Source: DSYU01 sp964437595
GTDB lineage: Bacteria > Chloroflexota > Anaerolineae > Anaerolineales > Anaerolineaceae
Length of the DNA stretch: 6,980 nt
Direction of reading: 5' to 3'
Assembly (NCBI GenBank): GCA_964437595.1
Contig: CAYTHO010000162.1
Coordinates: 1-6,980 of the forward strand
The notes beneath the pieces were generated by a model, which had not been told where the DNA came from, ran no database searches, and was given only the letters and a program-made list of their open reading frames with translations. A program made the translations under genes and the position numbers. This document shows, in pieces, positions 4,402-6,980 of the stretch (its first letter is position 1; each line of letters starts with the position of its first letter).

Positions 4402-6384
4402 CTAACGCACCGCCTCCACCTTGAACGCCAGGTCTGCTTTCAGTTCCTTGATCTTCACCACCACCCTCCCCTCTTCCACCTTCACCGCCAGCGGATCGCC
4501 CACCTGCCCCTCCAGCGTATCGAACCACACCACCTGGTAGGCCCCATCCTTCAGCCCGCTGATCGTCACCGTCAACGTTTGCGCGGGCGGCTCGTAGACC
4601 CAGTCCGCCGGAACCTCCCCCTTGCGCCGGGCGGCGTTGTAGGCCGCGCGCGCCCCATCGAAGGTGTAGGCCCCCGCGCGCACCCATACCAGCGCCCGGT
4701 CGGCGGTTTGCAGGGTCAGCGCGGATGCGGTGGTCTCGCCGTCTTTGGTCGGCGGAGTCACCTGGCCCGTCCCCACCGCCATACCCTGCAGGTTCTCCCC
4801 GGCGAAGAAATCCGCCACGCCGCGGTAGTGGTGCCACAAATCCAGCGGCTCGATGTAGTTATCCCACCACCAGTACATACCCGGCCCGGCGTACCCGCTG
4901 AACGGCGCCGCCCACAGCCCGTTGTGCAGGTGGATCGCCCCGCGGTTGAACGCCGCGGTCTCCCCCTCCGCCGAGCTGCCGTACTCCGCCAGCAGAATCG
5001 GCTTCACCTGCTCCCCCGCCCGGCGCTGGATCTGCTTGAGCGTGCTCGCCATCGTCAGCAGCGGGTCCAGCGTGGAATACTCGTGCTGCTGGGCCAGGTC
5101 GATCTCCGCCATCGCCCAGGTATCGTTGGTCACGCCTGCCCCGAAGCTGGTGCTCACCAGGTGATCGTAGGGGTCATATTTGCGCAGCTCGGCGGTCATC
5201 TCGCTGATCCACGGCATCAGGTCCTTTTCTTTAATCGGCGTCCAGTGCACCTCGTTCCACCATTCCCAGATCGCCAGGCTGGGCGACGCGGCCCAGCGCG
5301 CGGCGATGTAGCGCACGCGCCGCTTGAACAGCTCCTTCGCCTCCGGGTTGGTGACGAACTCCTCCGGCGACTCCAGCGGCCCGCCCCACACGGCGTTGTA
5401 GGGGTTATACGGCCATTCCGGGTTAGTGCTCTCAGAATACTGCCCGTGGTTAATGAGGCACAGCATCACGTACACCCCGCGCTCCTCCGCCAGCCGGAAC
5501 ACCTGGTCCAGCAGCCAGGCCTGCTTCATGCGGTTGGTATAATTGCCCAGCCCGTTGTAATCCCACTCCAGCGCAAACGACCAGGAAGCCATCCACACGC
5601 GGATGTAGTTGCCACCGTTCTGGCTCAGGTGATCCAGCCACTGGGTGTAATCGGCCAGCACGTCGCCCGTGGACCAGCCCATATTCAGCCCCACCGGGAA
5701 GTAGAACGAGCCGTCGTCGAAGGCGAAGTAGCGCGGGTCGAAGGCGCTCACGCGCACAAAGCCGCGCGCGGCGGGGTCCGCCTCCACGCTGAACGTTAGC
5801 GCCTCGCTTTTCAGCGCGGCGGGCGTCTTCAACACCGCCTGCGCCGACCACTCCCCCGCCTCGACCGGGGTAAAGCGCGCCCGCCAGCCCGGCTCGCCCA
5901 CAGGGGCCAGCGTGCGCGGGTCGAAATCCTGGTACCAGAAAGCCGGCGCCACCAGCACCTGCCCCGACGGCCCGCTGAAGCGCACCGTCAGGTCCACCAG
6001 GGCCGGGTCGAAGGGGTTTTCCGCGCTGCCGTCCGTCTCAATCGCCAGCTCCACCGGGCGGTAGATCGAGAACGCCTGCGACAGCAGAGTCAGGTTCAGC
6101 ATGGTGAAGTCCTTCACCGGCAGCAGCTCGATGGCGGGGATCGGCGTTTCTTTGGGGGCGGGCGTGCTGCTGGGGGCCTGCGTCGCGGTCGGCAGGTTCG
6201 TTGGCGTGATCGTGGGCGGGTTCAGCGTGGGCGGCGCGGCGGGTTCGCTGGGCGCGGCGGCGGGCGCCGGCGTGCCTGTGGCAGGCAGGGCGGTCGCCTG
6301 CGGCGCGCAGGCCGTGATAAGCTGCGCAAGGAACACGATCAGCAGCAGGGCAGGGATCATACGGCGCGGGGCAGAGATCGGCAT
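4402..6384 (-). CDS. Surface lipoprotein glycoside hydrolase: DUF5060-like domain + GH5-like (beta/alpha)8 barrel
   Basis: A 660-residue secreted lipoprotein predicted to cleave a polysaccharide at the cell surface. Residues 1-26 form a lipoprotein signal (basic SAPRRM, a hydrophobic core, lipobox ITAC with lipidated Cys26). Residues 27-85 are a Pro/Thr/Ala-rich linker. Residues about 88-205 resemble the Ig-like DUF5060 domain (NPFDPALVDLTVRFSGPSG, later PGWRARFTPVEAGEW). Residues about 210-530 form a GH5-like barrel: GNYIRVW at 258-264, proposed acid/base Glu378 in WEWWNEVHW, proposed nucleophile Glu467 in ILLAEYGSS, and an aromatic MYWWWDNY at 503-510. The C-terminal ~120 residues contain a beta-sandwich-like region (ISGLKDGAYQVVWFDTLEGQV). 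The domains appear complete. Substrate cannot be read from sequence. ATG at 6384 has GGAG seven bases upstream. It has its own extended -10 promoter and two downstream hairpins, so it is probably monocistronic. Confidence 0.85.
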   Translation of the reverse strand: MPISAPRRMIPALLLIVFLAQLITACAPQATALPATGTPAPAAAPSEPAAPPTLNPPTITPTNLPTATQAPSSTPAPKETPIPAIELLPVKDFTMLNLTLLSQAFSIYRPVELAIETDGSAENPFDPALVDLTVRFSGPSGQVLVAPAFWYQDFDPRTLAPVGEPGWRARFTPVEAGEWSAQAVLKTPAALKSEALTFSVEADPAARGFVRVSAFDPRYFAFDDGSFYFPVGLNMGWSTGDVLADYTQWLDHLSQNGGNYIRVWMASWSFALEWDYNGLGNYTNRMKQAWLLDQVFRLAEERGVYVMLCLINHGQYSESTNPEWPYNPYNAVWGGPLESPEEFVTNPEAKELFKRRVRYIAARWAASPSLAIWEWWNEVHWTPIKEKDLMPWISEMTAELRKYDPYDHLVSTSFGAGVTNDTWAMAEIDLAQQHEYSTLDPLLTMASTLKQIQRRAGEQVKPILLAEYGSSAEGETAAFNRGAIHLHNGLWAAPFSGYAGPGMYWWWDNYIEPLDLWHHYRGVADFFAGENLQGMAVGTGQVTPPTKDGETTASALTLQTADRALVWVRAGAYTFDGARAAYNAARRKGEVPADWVYEPPAQTLTVTISGLKDGAYQVVWFDTLEGQVGDPLAVKVEEGRVVVKIKELKADLAFKVEAVR

Positions 6385-6405
6385 GGGGTTCTCCAGGTCT
6401 TGCGG

Positions 6406-6437
6406 GGAATGGGTGACGAAAAGGGATACGCCATTCC
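6406..6437 (-). other. Inverted repeat in the hydrolase 5' leader
   Basis: GGAATGG (6406-6412) and CCATTCC (6431-6437) form a 7-bp perfect inverted repeat with an 18-base loop in the transcribed leader of the hydrolase, upstream of its ribosome-binding site. A leader stem-loop is possible; no known riboswitch pattern is recognised. Confidence 0.35.
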
Positions 6438-6453
6438 AGGCGGTTTACCCATT

Positions 6454-6462
6454 ATCATACCA
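6454..6462 (-). promoter_or_regulatory. Extended -10 promoter for the glycoside hydrolase
   Basis: On the minus strand TGGTATGATAAT contains TG-N-TATGAT (6462-6454), an extended -10 element (5/6 hexamer plus TG). The -35 region is weak (TTGCGG-like at short spacing), which is tolerated by extended -10 promoters. Transcription would begin near 6447, leaving a leader of about 62 bases before the ATG. Confidence 0.55.
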
Positions 6463-6570
6463 GAGAGAAGCACGCCGCAAGCGAACGATTCCCGGTGGAT
6501 TTACCGCGCCGACAGGGCGATTGCATTACAAAAATAATTGACGCCATTCACAAAATATCCTCACTCCCGG

Positions 6571-6609
6571 CCCCTCTCCAGAACGCAAGATCGGCGTTCT
6601 GGAGAGGGG
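6571..6609. repeat. 16-bp perfect palindrome, left hairpin of the compound element
   Basis: CCCCTCTCCAGAACGC (6571-6586) pairs perfectly with GCGTTCTGGAGAGGGG (6594-6609) around a 7-base loop. It is highly unlikely by chance and would form a very stable stem in RNA from either strand. No U-tract follows on either strand. Confidence 0.9.
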
Positions 6610-6637
6610 AGCCTAACGCTGACGCAGATTCTCTGCT

Positions 6638-6680
6638 CCCTCCCTCTCCGAAACGTGATTTTCGTTTCGGAGAGGGAGGG
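6638..6680. repeat. 18-bp perfect palindrome, right hairpin of the compound element
   Basis: CCCTCCCTCTCCGAAACG (6638-6655) pairs perfectly with CGTTTCGGAGAGGGAGGG (6663-6680) around the 7-base loop TGATTTT. Loop length and the CTCTCC/GGAGAG stem base match the left hairpin, so the two are probably related copies in opposite orientation. It is followed by a G-rich tract TTGGGGTGGGTGAGG. Confidence 0.9.
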
Positions 6681-6751
6681 TTGGGGTGGGTGAGGATTTT
6701 TATGCAATCGCCCCGACCGCGCCGATCTGTTCGATGCTCCCCATTTCACCC

Positions 6752-6936
6752 ACGCCCCAGCCTGAGAATCCACCATCCGAACATCGTAGGGGCGCAGCGG
6801 GACGATCAGCCGTATATATCCAGGAACCACCGCGCTGCGCCCATTCATAATCCACCAACGCCACAGCCTGGGAATGCACCGTTAGGGCGCAGCGCAGCCT
6901 ATAATGATGATGCTGTCTTTTCGTTTCGCTGCGCCC
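6752..6936. repeat. Two diverged copies of a palindrome-bounded unit in tandem
   Basis: Each copy begins with a 23-base stretch (ACGCC..CAGCCTG.GAAT.CACC; 6752-6774 and 6858-6880, 20 of 23 identical) and continues to GGGCGCAGCG (6790-6799 and 6885-6894), a spacer of 33 or 32 bases, and the inverted CGCTGCGCCC (6833-6842 and 6927-6936). The inverted ends are perfect in both copies, while the spacers differ completely. No gene is convincing here. Retained stems with diverged spacers suggest selection for pairing or repeated insertion of a small palindromic element. Confidence 0.75.
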
Positions 6937-6940
6937 CTTG

Positions 6941-6946
6941 TATGAT
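6941..6946 (+). promoter_or_regulatory. Possible -10 box near the right edge
   Basis: TATGAT (6941-6946, 5/6) is followed by a purine-rich stretch to the window end (AAAAGGGAAGG, then GCAGAAGGG), which looks like the leader of a rightward gene beginning outside the window. No good -35 box is present. A TATAAT at 6900-6905 is a second possibility, also without a -35. Confidence 0.25.
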
Positions 6947-6980
6947 AAAAGGGAAGGTAGAACAGGAATAAGCAGAAGGG

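Larger units (their letters stand above)
6515..6713. repeat. Compound nested-palindrome element (MITE/REPIN-like), about 199 bp
   Basis: The outer ends are a perfect 12-bp inverted repeat, GGGCGATTGCAT (6515-6526) and ATGCAATCGCCC (6702-6713). Inside them lies a second inverted pair, ATCCTCAC (6557-6564) and GTGAGGAT (6690-6697), with A/T-rich sequence outside it on both arms. Within that sit two large hairpins with 16-bp and 18-bp perfect stems (6571-6609, 6638-6680), both sharing CTCTCC/GGAGAG, plus a small GCAGA/TCTGC stem at 6624-6636. No coding sequence fits. The symmetric layout suggests a non-autonomous mobile element or paired REP sequences. Clean target-site duplications are not seen, though CCGAC lies close to both ends. 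Confidence 0.75.

Noticed and set aside
4579..5799. 406-codon open frame on the plus strand opposite the hydrolase
   Set aside because: It lies wholly antisense to a gene with clear domains and catalytic motifs. Its translation is Arg/His/Pro/Val-rich, as expected for the reverse of GC-rich codons, with no recognisable domain.
6571..6680. Double intrinsic terminator
   Set aside because: The hairpins are symmetric parts of a larger inverted element and neither is followed by a U-tract on either strand beyond the loop Ts.
6505..6723. Target-site duplication around the compound element
   Set aside because: CCGAC occurs near both ends but at different offsets from the inverted ends, so no clean duplication can be claimed.
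6752..6936. Short CRISPR array
   Set aside because: Only two units; the repeated ends are inverted within each unit, and the lead blocks are imperfect and spaced 106 bp apart. No cas gene is present.
6495..6971. Open frames on both strands through the right-hand repeats
   Set aside because: They run through perfect palindromes and diverged repeats, show no domain, and have repeat-derived composition.

Overview
The window looks like a chromosomal segment from a GC-rich bacterium, most plausibly a member of the Chloroflexota (Anaerolineae-like). That placement is an inference. It rests on the GC-rich, Ala/Pro/Arg-rich coding style, a lipoprotein with a Pro/Thr-rich linker ahead of a glycoside hydrolase, an APH(9)-like kinase, a membrane-anchored PD40-type propeller, and many interspersed palindromes. 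No rRNA, tRNA, CRISPR array, transposase or phage gene is visible.

Layout. Positions 1-1259 (+) hold the 3' part of an aminoglycoside/spectinomycin-phosphotransferase-like kinase whose start lies left of the window. It is interrupted in frame by a repeat-derived, palindrome-containing insert. A short convergent gap with a perfect hairpin (1271-1290) follows. Four genes then lie on the minus strand: a membrane-anchored protein with ten ~50-residue beta-propeller repeats (1344-2990), a small SpoIIAA/STAS-SEC14-like protein (3160-3519), a polytopic membrane protein with an apparent internal duplication (3586-4191), and a lipoprotein DUF5060/GH5-like glycoside hydrolase (4402-6384). The last 596 bases (6385-6980) contain no convincing gene. 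They hold the hydrolase promoter, a ~199-bp nested-palindrome element (6515-6713) and two diverged copies of a second palindromic unit (6752-6936).

How the parts work together. The four minus-strand genes are separated by gaps of 66 to 210 bases, and three or four of those gaps contain a promoter-like sequence. They therefore look like separately controlled genes rather than one tight operon. Three encode envelope-associated products (propeller, membrane protein, surface lipoprotein). The sequence shows no shared pathway. The hydrolase would act on an external polysaccharide; the propeller probably binds a ligand or partner outside the membrane.

What is unusual. I see no clear new multigene system. 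The most distinctive signals are repeats: a 54-bp palindromic module with short direct repeats translated inside a kinase gene, the compound nested-palindrome element upstream of the hydrolase, and a tandem pair of GGGCGCAGCG-bounded units. A strong promoter whose spacer contains an operator-like palindrome, repeated 54 bp away, is the best regulatory lead.
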